Shown in pieces: positions 1 through 6,935 of a stretch of 64,000 bases of DNA. Both the position numbers and the translations under genes were made by a program. The notes below the pieces were generated by a model. The model searched no databases. It was not told the DNA's origin and saw nothing but the letters and a program-made list of their open reading frames with translations. How positions within the stretch are numbered: position 1 is the stretch's first letter; each line of letters opens with the position of its first letter. Source of the stretch: Oscillospiraceae bacterium (GTDB lineage: Bacteria > Bacillota > Clostridia > Oscillospirales > Ruminococcaceae); the NCBI GenBank assembly GCA_015067315.1, contig SVMR01000001.1, positions 62,001 to 126,000 of the forward strand. Direction: 5' to 3'.

Positions 1-469
1 CACCCCGCCCGCAACCTTCCGGAATCCGGTTTATGCCCTTGTTGCGATTTTTGTTTCGGTAATTATTTTTATTCCCGGGGTGCGCCGTTTTCTTTTCAAA
101 AAACAGAGCATTTATGAAAAAACAATGCTTATAATGGATTCCCTCGGCCTTGGAATTTTCACCGCAGTCGGAATTGAAACCGCCTGCATTGCCGGACACA
201 GAAGCATTTTTCTTCTTGTTTTTGTGGGAATGATAACCGGAATCGGCGGCGGGGTTTTGCGCGACGTTCTTTCCGGCAACACCCCTTATATTTTCGTCAA
301 GCATTTTTACGCAAGCGCTTCGCTCATCGGCGCTTTTGTTTTTATTGCCCTTTGGAATTTTTCCGGCCAGTCCGCGGCGGTTTTCGGCTGTGCTTTTGCT
401 GTAACCGCCCTTCGGCTTCTTGCGGCAAAATTCCGTTGGAGCCTTCCGAAAGCAAAAGAGGATTTTTAA
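1..469 (+). CDS. TRIC-type / UPF0126 membrane protein, 5' end missing
   Basis: The frame is open to the left window edge (codons from base 2), so only the C-terminal part of the gene is present; a GTG at 80 is an internal codon rather than the start. The visible protein has alternating hydrophobic stretches and the glycine-rich signature GIGGGVLRDVLSGNTPYIF, typical of the UPF0126/TRIC (trimeric intracellular cation channel) family of about 200 residues with two repeated three-helix units. The part seen here matches the second repeat. These proteins are inner-membrane cation channels; the physiological ion in this organism is unknown. A hairpin terminator follows the stop directly, so the transcript ends here. 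Confidence 0.82.
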   Translation, partial: TPPATFRNPVYALVAIFVSVIIFIPGVRRFLFKKQSIYEKTMLIMDSLGLGIFTAVGIETACIAGHRSIFLLVFVGMITGIGGGVLRDVLSGNTPYIFVKHFYASASLIGAFVFIALWNFSGQSAAVFGCAFAVTALRLLAAKFRWSLPKAKEDF

Positions 470-477
470 ACGGAGGA

Positions 478-513
478 AATCACCTTTTTATTTTAAAAAA
501 AGGTGATTTTTTT
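478..513 (+). terminator. Rho-independent terminator (bidirectional-looking)
   Basis: AATCACCTTTTT pairs with AAAAAGGTGATT and is followed by a run of seven T. It closes the UPF0126 gene and separates it from the sigma-factor gene. Confidence 0.85.
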
Positions 514-593
514 GAGAATTTTTTCTATTGAATGCGACTATATGGTTGAAGGCCTTTGAAATTAAATTGAAAGGAGGTTTCGGGTTTTTAAAA

Positions 594-1154
594 ATGGAAG
601 ACGAAAAAATAATCGAACTTTATTTTTACAGAAGCGAAGACGCAATTCCGGAAACGGAAGAAAAATTCGGAAAACTTTGCGTTCAAATCGCAAAAAATAT
701 CCTTGGAAACGAAGAGGACGCAAAGGAATGCCTTAACGACGTTTTGCTTGCCCTTTGGAACACAATTCCGCCGAAGCGCCCGGAAAATTTTTCCGCATAC
801 ATAGGAAAAATTTCGAGGAACATCGCTCTTAATAATTTCCGGAAGAAAAACGCCGGAAAGCGCGGCGGAAACGAAACTTTTTCCGTTCTCGACGAAATTT
901 CCGAATTTGTTTCCGGCGGCGAAACCCCGGAAGAAAAAATCGAGGAAACGGAACTTATTTCCGAAATAAACTCCTTCCTTGCTTCAATTCCGGCAGAAAA
1001 GCGAAAAATCTTCGTTGCGCGCTATTGGTTTTTTGAAAGCGCCGAAGAAATTTCGAAAAGAACCGGAAAAAGCAGAATTTTTATCCGAAACACCCTTAAC
1101 CGAACCAGAAACCAACTTAAAAAACACCTTAAAGAAAGGGGTTTTGAACTTTGA
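594..1154 (+). CDS. ECF-like sigma-70 family RNA polymerase sigma factor
   Basis: A 186-residue protein with sigma region 2 at about residues 20-85 (motifs NEEDAKECLNDVLLALW and YIGKISRNIALNNFRKK) and a region 4 helix-turn-helix near the C-terminus (ESAEEISKRTGKSRIFIRN). It should redirect RNA polymerase to a small set of promoters. The frame is open from 528, but AAAGGAGGT at 570-578 precedes the ATG at 594, although 15 bases is a long spacing; the residues before that Met do not look like sigma sequence. The stop overlaps the TTG start of the next gene (TTGA), a tight coupling typical of sigma/anti-sigma pairs. The inducing signal is not visible. No clear promoter of the -35 AAC type was found upstream. 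Confidence 0.88.
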   Translation: MEDEKIIELYFYRSEDAIPETEEKFGKLCVQIAKNILGNEEDAKECLNDVLLALWNTIPPKRPENFSAYIGKISRNIALNNFRKKNAGKRGGNETFSVLDEISEFVSGGETPEEKIEETELISEINSFLASIPAEKRKIFVARYWFFESAEEISKRTGKSRIFIRNTLNRTRNQLKKHLKERGFEL

Positions 1155-2080
1155 AAGAAGAAAGATTTACAAAAATCCTCGGCGAAATCGATGAGGAATT
1201 CATCGCCGAAGTTCATTCCGAAGAAAAAACCGCAAAAATCGTTCCGATTAAAAAATGGCTTGCCCTTGCGGCCTGCATCTGCCTTCTTGCGGTAAGCGGG
1301 GTTGCCGTTGTTGCACAAATGATTGAATTTAAATTCCTCGGAAACAGCGAAAATATTTATAAAACGAATTACGGAAGAGAATATACAGTATATTCATACA
1401 ATATCGAAGAAGCTGAACCCGTTTATCTTCCGGAAAGCGTTTTCGGCGAAAGGTTCCACGAACTTGAGGAACGCCTTTCCCGTGTAACGGATTTTTCCGG
1501 CGGATGCTCCAAATGTCTTAAAACCGCTCCGAATTCCTGTGATTTTCACAAAACATACGGACATTACAGCACCGTTTTTTATGACAGCCCCGCGGAAGCG
1601 GCCTCCCTTATCGGTTATGAAAAGCTGATTGTTCCGGATGTTAAAGGTGAACACGCCGCAACTTTCCTCAATGTTTCCGGGAACAAAGACAAATTTTCCA
1701 TAAGCGATATAAATATGCATTCGAGCTATCTTCACGAAGGAATCGGCATAAACATCACAGCAGACATGCTTGTTGAAAATCCGTATATAATAAAACATTA
1801 CGGTTCCGGATTCGGTTATCACGTTCCGGTAAAATCCGAAGAAAGTTACGTTACCCTTAAAAACGGCGAACAATGCCTTATGGTAAAAACTGTTCCCGTT
1901 GATTCCGAAGATATTTTAATCACTTCCTATCTTCGGAACGAAGCTTTTGATTACACCTTCTCTTATGACGGTTATATCATGAAAGACGGCGTTTACTATA
2001 TAATCAACGTTAAAGGAAACTCCGGCGACGAAGAAAAAGCGGAAGAAATCTTCCTTGAAGTTGCAAATTTCTTCTGCTGA
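1151..2080 (+). CDS. Probable membrane-anchored anti-sigma factor
   Basis: A 309-residue protein with a short cytoplasmic N-terminus, one transmembrane helix at about residues 36-56 and a large extracytoplasmic domain. It starts at TTG 1151, overlapping the sigma-factor stop by four bases. I infer the anti-sigma role from gene order and topology: the first 35 residues would hold the sigma factor and the outer domain would sense a signal. The outer domain contains a Cys/His-containing stretch (CSKCLKTAPNSCDFHKTYGH) that might bind metal or form disulfides; no known domain was recognised there. The C-terminal 150 residues resemble the DUF4367-type domains found in such proteins, but weakly. A terminator follows at once. 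Confidence 0.7.
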   Translation: MKEERFTKILGEIDEEFIAEVHSEEKTAKIVPIKKWLALAACICLLAVSGVAVVAQMIEFKFLGNSENIYKTNYGREYTVYSYNIEEAEPVYLPESVFGERFHELEERLSRVTDFSGGCSKCLKTAPNSCDFHKTYGHYSTVFYDSPAEAASLIGYEKLIVPDVKGEHAATFLNVSGNKDKFSISDINMHSSYLHEGIGINITADMLVENPYIIKHYGSGFGYHVPVKSEESYVTLKNGEQCLMVKTVPVDSEDILITSYLRNEAFDYTFSYDGYIMKDGVYYIINVKGNSGDEEKAEEIFLEVANFFC

Positions 2081-2091
2081 AAATTAAAAAT

Positions 2092-2120
2092 AAAAAAGGC
2101 ACGCGGAGCGTGCCTTTTTT
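2092..2120 (+). terminator. Rho-independent terminator
   Basis: AAAAAAGGCACGC-GGA-GCGTGCCTTTTTT, a strong stem with U-run on both strands. It ends the sigma/anti-sigma operon and also the leftward prophage transcript, marking the left limit of the prophage block. Confidence 0.9.
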
Positions 2121-2295
2121 ACTGCATTTTTCTCAGATATGAAGTTCCGCTGTTTTTATCAAAACCCTTTGTTCCGATATCGTCCGGCATCCATTGGGGC
2201 GACATTCTTTCGCCTTTTTTTGCCGCTTCGCTTCGGAATTTCTTTTGGGTCGGCGCAATTTTTTTGCGGTAATATTCAAATTCCTTTTCGTCCAT
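2119..2295 (-). CDS. Small hypothetical protein, last leftward prophage gene
   Basis: A 58-residue basic protein (MDEKEFEYYRKKIAPTQKKF start). The frame is open to 2319, but the GGAGGG motif at 2306-2311 on the minus strand sits ten bases before ATG 2295, so I choose that start. No known domain; the C-terminal half is polar with a WMPDDIG motif. It lies between two hairpin terminators, so its expression may depend on read-through or a promoter I did not find. It could be host rather than phage; its place at the end of the leftward gene run is the only link. Confidence 0.5.
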   Translation of the reverse strand: MDEKEFEYYRKKIAPTQKKFRSEAAKKGERMSPQWMPDDIGTKGFDKNSGTSYLRKMQ

Positions 2296-2324
2296 TTTCC
2301 GTTTTCCCTCCGTGCTCATTTATC

Positions 2325-2362
2325 AAAAAGCCGTGCTCAAAAAACGAGCACGGCTTTTTTTC
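2325..2362 (-). terminator. Hairpin terminator between two small prophage genes
   Basis: AAAGCCGTGCTC pairs with GAGCACGGCTTT across an AAAAAAC loop; T-runs on both strands. It overlaps the stop region of the 72-residue gene to its right. Confidence 0.8.
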
Positions 2363-2579
2363 ATTTTTCATCCGGCGAAAAAGTCGAATTGTTTCCGGAA
2401 AGTTCCGCCTGGTAACCAAATCCCCATTTCGGGTCGATTTTTGCGCTTGCTTCGCCTTCGTCGGCAATATTATCCCGAAGAGGCGGCGCGGCCATTTCCA
2501 CATAGGGACGCAGGGTTTCCCAATCGTTAACTTTTCTTCCGTGATGAGGTATCGGCGTTTTTTGCTTTTTCGGACTCAT
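2361..2579 (-). CDS. Small hypothetical protein downstream of the endolysin
   Basis: A 72-residue hydrophilic protein of unknown family, with a minus-strand GAGGTGATTAAAA ribosome site just before its ATG at 2579. It is rich in charged residues and Pro/Trp (DWETLRPYVEMAAPPLRDN) and has no membrane segment or signal peptide. It follows the amidase by 45 bases and is closed by a hairpin terminator, so it is probably the distal gene of the lysis transcript. Confidence 0.5.
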   Translation of the reverse strand: MSPKKQKTPIPHHGRKVNDWETLRPYVEMAAPPLRDNIADEGEASAKIDPKWGFGYQAELSGNNSTFSPDEK

Positions 2580-2624
2580 TTTTAATCACCTCGGGATTAT
2601 TTTTCCGAAAAAAGCGGTTTTTAT

Positions 2625-3338
2625 TCAGTTTATAACGTCAAATTTTCTCCTTATTCTTGGTTTTGCGGCAATTTTTTCCTTTTCTTCTCCAAAAACAAAT
2701 TCTTCGCCGAAAGCTTCAACAATGCTTTTTGCAATTCCCGCCGCAATTTTCTCCCGGTTTTCAAGATAGGTTTTAAAATCTTCCGGATTGGTGATAAAAC
2801 AAATTTCCAGAAGATCCGCGGAAATTCCCTTTTCCCAACAATTCCTTACAAAACCGAAATAATCCTTTTCCCCGGAAAACGCATCAAACCGCCTTTTTCC
2901 AAGATTTAGCCTTTTATCGAAAATTTCGTTCCGATTATAATAATTGTTGCTTCTTGCAAAAGGCGCCCTTATTTTAAAATATTTTCCGAGGATTTCATAA
3001 AAGCCCGCCTCGATTCCCGCAAGTTTTTCCGGATACGGAACAAAAACCTCCGTTCCGTTTGCGCTTTCCGTTCCGAAACCGTTGAAATGAATCGAAAGAG
3101 CAAAATCGCAATTTTTCTCCGCGCAGATTTTTGCCCGTTCGCTCACGTTTCCGGGATTTTTATCGCTGCGCCTCGTCATAACAACCCCGAATCCGTTTTT
3201 AAGGAGGTGCTTTTCAACAAGAAGCGCCTGTTCAAGGGCAAAATCCTTTTCAAAAAGTCCGTCCCGAACCGTATTCATCGAATATGTTCCGGAGGAACTT
3301 CCTCCGTGACCCGCATCAATTCCGATAACCGCTTTCAT
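2625..3338 (-). CDS. N-acetylmuramoyl-L-alanine amidase (Amidase_3), phage endolysin
   Basis: A 237-residue zinc amidase that cuts the bond between MurNAc and L-Ala in peptidoglycan. The Amidase_3 fold is complete: His11 in DAGHGG, Glu30 in LFEKDF, His84 in SIHFNG as zinc ligands, and catalytic Glu178 in DLLEICFITNPED. There is no signal peptide, as expected when a holin releases it, and no separate wall-binding domain; the last 25 residues are only a basic tail. Its start overlaps the holin stop by four bases (ATGA), giving a standard holin-endolysin lysis pair. It ends the late operon. Confidence 0.93.
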   Translation of the reverse strand: MKAVIGIDAGHGGSSSGTYSMNTVRDGLFEKDFALEQALLVEKHLLKNGFGVVMTRRSDKNPGNVSERAKICAEKNCDFALSIHFNGFGTESANGTEVFVPYPEKLAGIEAGFYEILGKYFKIRAPFARSNNYYNRNEIFDKRLNLGKRRFDAFSGEKDYFGFVRNCWEKGISADLLEICFITNPEDFKTYLENREKIAAGIAKSIVEAFGEEFVFGEEKEKIAAKPRIRRKFDVIN

Positions 3339-3628
3339 TCTTCAAAACCTTCTTCAGAAAAATCGTCCTTCCTCGGCGAATCATAAGTCATTGCGAGGGC
3401 GGAATCTTTCAATCCCGAAGTTGTCGGGTCAACAAGTACGCCGAGAGTTGTGAGCATGGCAATAACCGCGCCCGCAAAATTGAGCACCGTGTTTTCCGAA
3501 AGCGCCGGAACAATTTCAAAAGCGCCGAGCACGCAATAAAAAAATCCTGTTGCCGCAGGAATTACGGTTGTCCAGAAAACCGGGTTTTTGATTCTTACTT
3601 TCCAGTTGATGTTTTTTAAAATGTCCAT
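3335..3628 (-). CDS. Phage holin, phi-LC3 type
   Basis: A 97-residue protein beginning with the family hallmark INWKVRIKNPVFW and ending with GVLVDPTTSGLKDS and a MTYDSP motif, all typical of phi-LC3-family holins. Two transmembrane segments are seen at about residues 18-40 and 48-68, followed by an acidic tail. It makes lesions in the cytoplasmic membrane that let the amidase reach the wall. It is translationally coupled to the amidase. Confidence 0.92.
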   Translation of the reverse strand: MDILKNINWKVRIKNPVFWTTVIPAATGFFYCVLGAFEIVPALSENTVLNFAGAVIAMLTTLGVLVDPTTSGLKDSALAMTYDSPRKDDFSEEGFEE

Positions 3629-3643
3629 AAATCTTCTCCTTTC

Positions 3644-3940
3644 TTAAAGTCCGATTTGCCCAAGCATCCAGGCAACAACAGCCGCAATAACAAGCGTTAA
3701 AACCTTGTCCGCCGCAGTTTCCCAACGCTTTCCGGGTTTTTCTCTTATCTGTTTAACGTCGTTTTTCATTTCCACAAGATCGTCGCGCATATTCTTTTGC
3801 TCAACAACCATCTGGCTTACTGCGTTTGTTAAATTCCGCAGTTCTTTCTGTTCTTCCTCAAGGTTATCAATTCTCCTTTTGTTCGATTTTGCAAGGTCAA
3901 AAATAAGCTGGTGTTCCCTTGCAATTTCTTCGTTTTCCAT
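3644..3940 (-). CDS. XhlA/BhlA-like holin-associated protein
   Basis: A 98-residue protein with a coiled coil over about residues 5-75 (RIDNLEEEQKELRNLTNAVS, then VEMKNDVKQIREKPGKRW) and one C-terminal transmembrane helix (residues 80-98). This layout matches the XhlA/BhlA proteins that work beside phage holins, often tethering the lysis complex to the membrane. It has a good GGAGCAG ribosome site. It is the first gene of the lysis unit and follows a non-coding stretch holding two operator-like palindromes. Confidence 0.8.
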   Translation of the reverse strand: MENEEIAREHQLIFDLAKSNKRRIDNLEEEQKELRNLTNAVSQMVVEQKNMRDDLVEMKNDVKQIREKPGKRWETAADKVLTLVIAAVVAWMLGQIGL

Positions 3941-3967
3941 TTCCTGCTCCTTTCGTTTTATATAAAT

Positions 3968-3982
3968 CGCACGTTTTGTGTT
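3968..3982. promoter_or_regulatory. Operator-like palindrome A
   Basis: CGCACGTTTTGTGTT, one of eight copies in the prophage of a site resembling AACAC-N5-GTGTT. It lies 28 bases before the lysis-gene start. Proposed CI binding site (inference). Confidence 0.5.
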
Positions 3983-4001
3983 GTTTGGTTTGCAAATATA
4001 T

Positions 4002-4021
4002 GCGGCGGAAGTTTCCGCCGC
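4002..4021. repeat. GCGGCGG hairpin upstream of the lysis genes
   Basis: GCGGCGGAAGTTTCCGCCGC, a short GC-rich inverted repeat. Related hairpins occur at 5673-5694, 6537-6558 and 8352-8375, each bordering a toxin cassette or the carrier-gene start, so it may mark the edge of a cassette unit. Confidence 0.6.
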
Positions 4022-4030
4022 CTTTCGTTA

Positions 4031-4051
4031 AATAACACATTTTGTGTTATT
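4031..4051. promoter_or_regulatory. Operator-like palindrome B (perfect)
   Basis: AATAACACA-TTT-TGTGTTATT, nine-base arms around a three-base centre: the most symmetric of the eight copies. It sits between the last immunity gene and the lysis genes. Confidence 0.6.
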
Positions 4052-4111
4052 CATGCCAAAAAACATACGCGCAAAATCTGCGCCGCTTTTTTGGGGAAGG
4101 AACGGAACCGA

Positions 4112-4321
4112 TTACCTGTTTTGCTCCAAAATCTCATTGCGAAGTTTTTCTAAAAACAAACCAAATTTATTAACGAATTGACGATTTCTGGTCATCCCGT
4201 AACGGCTGACCAAAGTAGTAATTTCCATCAGAAGTCTGTTTACATCGCCGCTTTCTTCGATTTCATCAAAGTTTTTCACTAATATTTTTAATATCCTTCT
4301 TTGTTTTTCGTATAATATCAT
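4112..4321 (-). CDS. Probable immunity protein of toxin cassette 4
   Basis: A 69-residue, helix-rich, charged protein of unknown family. The frame is open to 4339, but a GAAGGTG ribosome site precedes ATG 4321 (MILYEKQRRILKILVKNFDE), so that start is preferred. It follows the orphan toxin domain 4 by four bases. The small size, the lack of a signal peptide and the tight pairing with a toxin end are what expected cognate immunity proteins look like; neutralisation is inferred, not shown. Confidence 0.6.
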   Translation of the reverse strand: MILYEKQRRILKILVKNFDEIEESGDVNRLLMEITTLVSRYGMTRNRQFVNKFGLFLEKLRNEILEQNR

Positions 4322-4325
4322 TTTT

Positions 4326-4826
4326 TCACCTTCTGTCAAGTAACGAACACACCCTTGTTATCATTCCGGTTGAACAGTCTATTCTTATCTCACATACTCC
4401 ATCCAGACAGAAGCACCACTCATTTCCGATTTTTATCGGTTTTGTCTGCAATGCTTTTTGAATATCGGATATTTCAACACCGCTTTTTCGGGAAAAAACA
4501 GAACCAATTACCTGGTTTGTAAAATGCGCAGATTTCCCGGTTATTCTGATTCCCCCGTTTGCAGTTGTTCCCACAAGCGAATTTTCAATTTCTTTGTCGA
4601 TTTTTTTATAAAGTTCAAAATCCGCAAATGCCGAAAGTTCGCTTTTTCTCACCTCTATTATATATTCACCGTTAGCATTTTGCAATAACTGATACTTGCT
4701 CTTGTTTTGCTGGTATTTTCCGTAAAGCACCTCATCAATCTTGCTGTTTTTCAAAAGATAATCGTCCGCCTTTGAAAAAAGAAACTCCGAAGAGATTTTT
4801 CCGAGAGAGATTGCCGCCGCTTTCAT
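4326..4826 (-). CDS. Orphan toxin C-terminal cassette 4 (BECR-like RNase domain)
   Basis: A 166-residue open frame. Residues 3-36 repeat the pre-toxin segment of the full-length carrier (AAAISLGKISSEFLFSKADD). After that comes a distinct domain with GIRITGKSAHFTNQVIG, VEISDIQKALQT and CEIRIDCSTGMITRVCS, which resembles the Barnase-EndoU-ColicinE5/D-RelE (BECR) nuclease toxins seen at C-termini of phage and contact-dependent proteins. Unlike cassettes 2 and 3 it begins with an in-frame ATG, made where an ATGAAAG leader joins the repeat within a shared GCGGCGG. No ribosome site precedes it, so I think it is silent, a store for recombination into the carrier gene. Its immunity gene follows directly. 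Confidence 0.65.
   Translation of the reverse strand: MKAAAISLGKISSEFLFSKADDYLLKNSKIDEVLYGKYQQNKSKYQLLQNANGEYIIEVRKSELSAFADFELYKKIDKEIENSLVGTTANGGIRITGKSAHFTNQVIGSVFSRKSGVEISDIQKALQTKPIKIGNEWCFCLDGVCEIRIDCSTGMITRVCSLLDRR
4718..4820 (-). repeat. Pre-toxin repeat, copy 4 (shortest)
   Basis: About 100 bases nearly identical to the carrier gene at 7,571-7,675 (FLFSKADDYLLKN, then KIDEVLYG). The copy is cut at the GCGGCGG that joins it to the leader. Confidence 0.75.
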
Positions 4827-4914
4827 TTTTCAAGGTACAAAATACCGATAAAAACGCTTGCAAAATCACATCAATCTTCTTCCAAAGTTCCTCTCAATAT
4901 TACATACGTCACGA

Positions 4915-5133
4915 TTACAAAAACACCTGCTCCAAGTCAATATCAAGACCAAACTCTTTCAGGTTTTCATCTCTGACTTCAAGTTCTGTTTTTATGATAT
5001 CTAAAATTTCATAATGGGCTATTTTATGACCTTCATAATATTCAACCCCCGGGTTCTCTTTTGCGTCTTTAATGGATTCATATGCATTTTTCAGGATTCT
5101 TTCGACAATAAATTGAAAACCATAATCAGTCAT
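4915..5133 (-). CDS. Probable immunity protein of toxin cassette 3
   Basis: A 72-residue acidic protein (MTDYGFQFIVERILKNAYES start) whose ATG lies inside the last codons of orphan toxin 3 (eight-base overlap), so translation would be coupled. Its C-terminal part, HYEILDIIKTELEVRDENL then KEFGLDIDLEQVF, resembles small proteins I associate with the same toxin type in other Firmicutes phages. The gene is distinctly AT-rich compared with the phage structural genes. Predicted to bind and block toxin 3 in the cytoplasm (inference). Confidence 0.65.
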   Translation of the reverse strand: MTDYGFQFIVERILKNAYESIKDAKENPGVEYYEGHKIAHYEILDIIKTELEVRDENLKEFGLDIDLEQVFL

Positions 5134-5575
5134 TGCAATCTCCCCTTTTTGATAATTCTTCGATCCTGTTGTTTATTGAGTCTTTCAGGTTTTTAACTTC
5201 TTTTTCCCAGTGTTTAAGAAGACCTTTTTTAGCAATTTCACTCTTTGTATCCCAATTTTTATCATAATTTTTTGGATTTTTAATTTTTTCTTCATGCAAT
5301 TCCATTTTTTGGGTAAGGCTTCTTATTCCTCGTTTTAAAGCATTGGAAGATTGATTCTCCAAATCTTTTTCTGCGAAAAACTGTATATCTACACTAATTA
5401 TATTGCTTTTATTATTTTTTTCAATATTATTCAATATATTGCTTTTCAAAAGATAATCGTCCGCCTTTGAAAAAAGAAATTCCGAAGAGATTTTTCCGAG
5501 AGAGATTGCCGCCGCTTCTTCCTTGCTGTAACCCTGTTCCCGAAGTCTTCTGTATTCTCCGAATCCTTCGCTCAA
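5126..5575 (-). CDS. Orphan toxin C-terminal cassette 3
   Basis: A 149-residue frame from a TTG; in fact it is open to 5662, where a TAG stops it, and no ATG or ribosome site is available, so it is probably not translated on its own. Residues 1-45 copy the carrier pre-toxin repeat (SEGFGEYRRLREQGYSKEEA). Next comes the phage-typical linker SVDIQFFAEKDLENQ and a lysine-rich helical domain (SNALKRGIRSLTQKMELHEE; GLLKHWEKEVKNLKDSINNR). That domain recurs at toxin C-termini in Firmicutes phages as far as I recall; its activity is not known to me. The toxin part is AT-rich while the repeat is not. Confidence 0.65.
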   Translation of the reverse strand: MSEGFGEYRRLREQGYSKEEAAAISLGKISSEFLFSKADDYLLKSNILNNIEKNNKSNIISVDIQFFAEKDLENQSSNALKRGIRSLTQKMELHEEKIKNPKNYDKNWDTKSEIAKKGLLKHWEKEVKNLKDSINNRIEELSKRGDCND

Positions 5576-5662
5576 CGCTTCCGCATAGTTTCCGGCTTTC
5601 GCTCCGAAAATATTGTAACCTGCGTTCTTCGATAAAGTATCAAGTCCGTTTACAAGGTTTTG
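5441..5662 (-). repeat. Pre-toxin repeat, copy 3
   Basis: About 220 bases matching the carrier gene at 7,595-7,818. The copy begins just after a TAG (5663-5665) at VNGLDTLSKNAG and runs to DDYLLK, followed directly by new sequence. Confidence 0.8.
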
Positions 5663-5672
5663 CTAAAACTCC

Positions 5673-5694
5673 GGCGGCGGTTTTTTCCGCCGCC
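5673..5694. repeat. Cassette-border hairpin, copy 3
   Basis: GGCGGCGG-TTTTTT-CCGCCGCC. On the minus strand it follows an ATGAAA, so that ATGAAAGGCGGCGG mimics the first codons of the carrier gene (TTGAAAGGGCGGCGG), then runs out of frame into the pre-toxin repeat. Confidence 0.7.
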
Positions 5695-5733
5695 TTTCAT
5701 TTTTTAAAGTACAAGGATTCCTTTTTACTTGGC

Positions 5734-5748
5734 AACACGTTTCGTGCT
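5734..5748. promoter_or_regulatory. Operator-like palindrome C
   Basis: AACACGTTTCGTGCT, matching 14 of 15 bases of the site at the CI switch (20263-20277). On the minus strand a TACAAT lies about 14 bases before its core, similar to the TATAGT placement at the main promoter. It lies upstream of orphan cassette 3. Confidence 0.6.
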
Positions 5749-5787
5749 ATTCGTGAATTGTAATAAATAACAAGCAATGTGGTTTAA

Positions 5788-6015
5788 TCATTCTTCATCC
5801 TCATCTACTTCGATTTCACCTAGTAAAATCATTATGGCTTCCAATACCTTTTGTTCTGTTATTTCTTCTCCTTCCTTAAGCTCTCCGTTAATATATTCAG
5901 TTATGATCGGCATTTGCTCTTCTTCCAATATCGATACCGCTTTATAAGCAAACTCCTCACCCAAATCTGCATCAGCGATTGCGTGAATAAGATTTATTTC
6001 GTTTTCTGTAAGCAT
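5788..6015 (-). CDS. Probable immunity protein of toxin cassette 2
   Basis: A 75-residue very acidic helical protein (MLTENEINLIHAIADADLGE start, ending EIEVDEDEE). Its ATG, with an AAGGAG site, lies inside the end of orphan toxin 2 (44-base overlap). No known family. The charge suggests it binds a basic toxin, and toxin 2 is indeed strongly basic. Confidence 0.65.
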   Translation of the reverse strand: MLTENEINLIHAIADADLGEEFAYKAVSILEEEQMPIITEYINGELKEGEEITEQKVLEAIMILLGEIEVDEDEE

Positions 6016-6439
6016 CTTCTATATTCTCCTTTTCGTGAATATTTTGAGCAAAATGTCTTCCAAGAACCGTCATTTTTCCATCGTCATCTATAAATACGTC
6101 ATAAATGTATGCCGGATCACCTTTTTTATTATCAAGAATCTGTGAAATCAATCCTTGTTTTTGGGGTTTATATGTTCCTACCGCCGAAGACAGCCTTGCA
6201 TATTCTTCTTCATCAAGTTTAATTCCATTATACTTCTTCTTTTTTGTGGAATCAACTTTTCTTTTTATGTTAAATTTTACAGACAATACCTCATCAATCT
6301 TGTTGTTTTTCAAAAGATAATCGTCCGCCTTTGAAAAAAGAAACTCCGAAGAGATTTTTCCGAGAGAGATTGCCGCCGCCTCTTCCTTGCTGTAACCCTG
6401 TTCGCGAAGCTTTTTATATTCACCGAATCCTTCGCTCAA
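5972..6439 (-). CDS. Orphan toxin C-terminal cassette 2
   Basis: A 155-residue frame starting at a TTG; the frame is open to 6526 where a TAG cuts it, with no ATG or ribosome site. Residues 1-53 copy the carrier pre-toxin repeat (SEGFGEYKKLREQGYSKEEA; KNNKIDEVLS). The remainder is a basic domain of unknown type, with IKLDEEEYARLSSAVGTYKP, AYIYDVFIDDDGKMTVLGRH and a YRKRNKSYSRNR tail. I do not recognise the fold; the beta-hairpin-like YDVFIDDDGKMTV and a His soon after are the only catalytic hints. It is followed by an overlapping acidic immunity-like gene, the arrangement that supports the toxin call. Confidence 0.6.
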   Translation of the reverse strand: MSEGFGEYKKLREQGYSKEEAAAISLGKISSEFLFSKADDYLLKNNKIDEVLSVKFNIKRKVDSTKKKKYNGIKLDEEEYARLSSAVGTYKPQKQGLISQILDNKKGDPAYIYDVFIDDDGKMTVLGRHFAQNIHEKENIEDAYRKRNKSYSRNR

Positions 6440-6526
6440 TGCTTCGGCATAATTTCCCGCTTTTGCTCCGAAAATATTGTAACCAGCGTTCTTCGATAAA
6501 GTATCAAGTCCGTTTACAAGGTTTTG
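6289..6526 (-). repeat. Pre-toxin repeat, copy 2
   Basis: About 240 bases nearly identical to the carrier gene at 7,571-7,818, extending through KNNKIDEVL. It begins after the same TAG as copy 3. Confidence 0.82.
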
Positions 6527-6536
6527 CTAAAACTCC

Positions 6537-6558
6537 GGCGGCGGTTTTTTCCGCCGCC
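6537..6558. repeat. Cassette-border hairpin, copy 2
   Basis: GGCGGCGG-TTTTTT-CCGCCGCC, the same 22 bases as at 5673-5694 and in the same place relative to the pre-toxin repeat. Confidence 0.75.
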
Positions 6559-6593
6559 TCTTTTCAAGGTTCAAAGTGCTGTTTTCAGCCTGT

Positions 6594-6608
6594 AACACAA
6601 TTTGTGTT
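6594..6608. promoter_or_regulatory. Operator-like palindrome D (perfect)
   Basis: AACACAATTTGTGTT with exact five-base arms, located between the solitary immunity gene and orphan cassette 2. Confidence 0.58.
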
Positions 6609-6639
6609 GTTGTGTTTTAAAAACTATTGGCTTGCTCAT

Positions 6640-6846
6640 TTAATCAATCGTTTCTATCTTTTTTATTTCACATTTAAACATTCCCCATGTTCCGTCCTCA
6701 CAATCGAGATAAAGAATATCATCAATAAATTTTTCATCTTCGTCTTTTTCTAAAATACAGCAAAAAGTTCCTATGTGTTCTTTTCCGTTTAATGTAGTAA
6801 TTTTAATCCTACCATAATAATCTCTAAGATTCCAAATATCAATCAC
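6640..6846 (-). CDS. Solitary immunity-like protein
   Basis: A 68-residue beta-rich acidic protein (IKITTLNGKEHIGTF, YLDCEDGTWGMFKCEI), starting at GTG 6846 ten bases after an AAGGAGG. The fold looks Sm/SH3-like, a short barrel, but I recognise no family. Its start overlaps the stop of a 30-codon relic (6843-6935) that reads like the end of a lost toxin domain. I infer that recombination replaced the toxin but left the immunity gene, a common trace of cassette exchange. Confidence 0.6.
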   Translation of the reverse strand: MIDIWNLRDYYGRIKITTLNGKEHIGTFCCILEKDEDEKFIDDILYLDCEDGTWGMFKCEIKKIETID

Positions 6847-6935
6847 TTCTTCATTTCCTCCTTCGGTCTTACCAGAATAACATGCGCTCCTTTTTTTGAC
6901 GGCAAAGGATTAACTTGTATTAGATATTTTTTACT
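6843..6935 (-). pseudogene. Relic of a toxin C-terminus
   Basis: Thirty open codons ending in TGA (SKKYLIQVNPLPSKKGAHV, then ILVRPKEEMKK). They have no start of their own and overlap the start of the immunity-like gene by three bases, the spacing seen in the intact pairs. Read as the last part of a displaced toxin domain. Confidence 0.45.

Noticed and set aside
3968..6608. Regularly spaced repeats in the cassette region, considered as a CRISPR array
   Set aside because: The repeats are 15-22 bases or about 240 bases long, spaced by genes of 500-900 bases; no spacers of CRISPR size.
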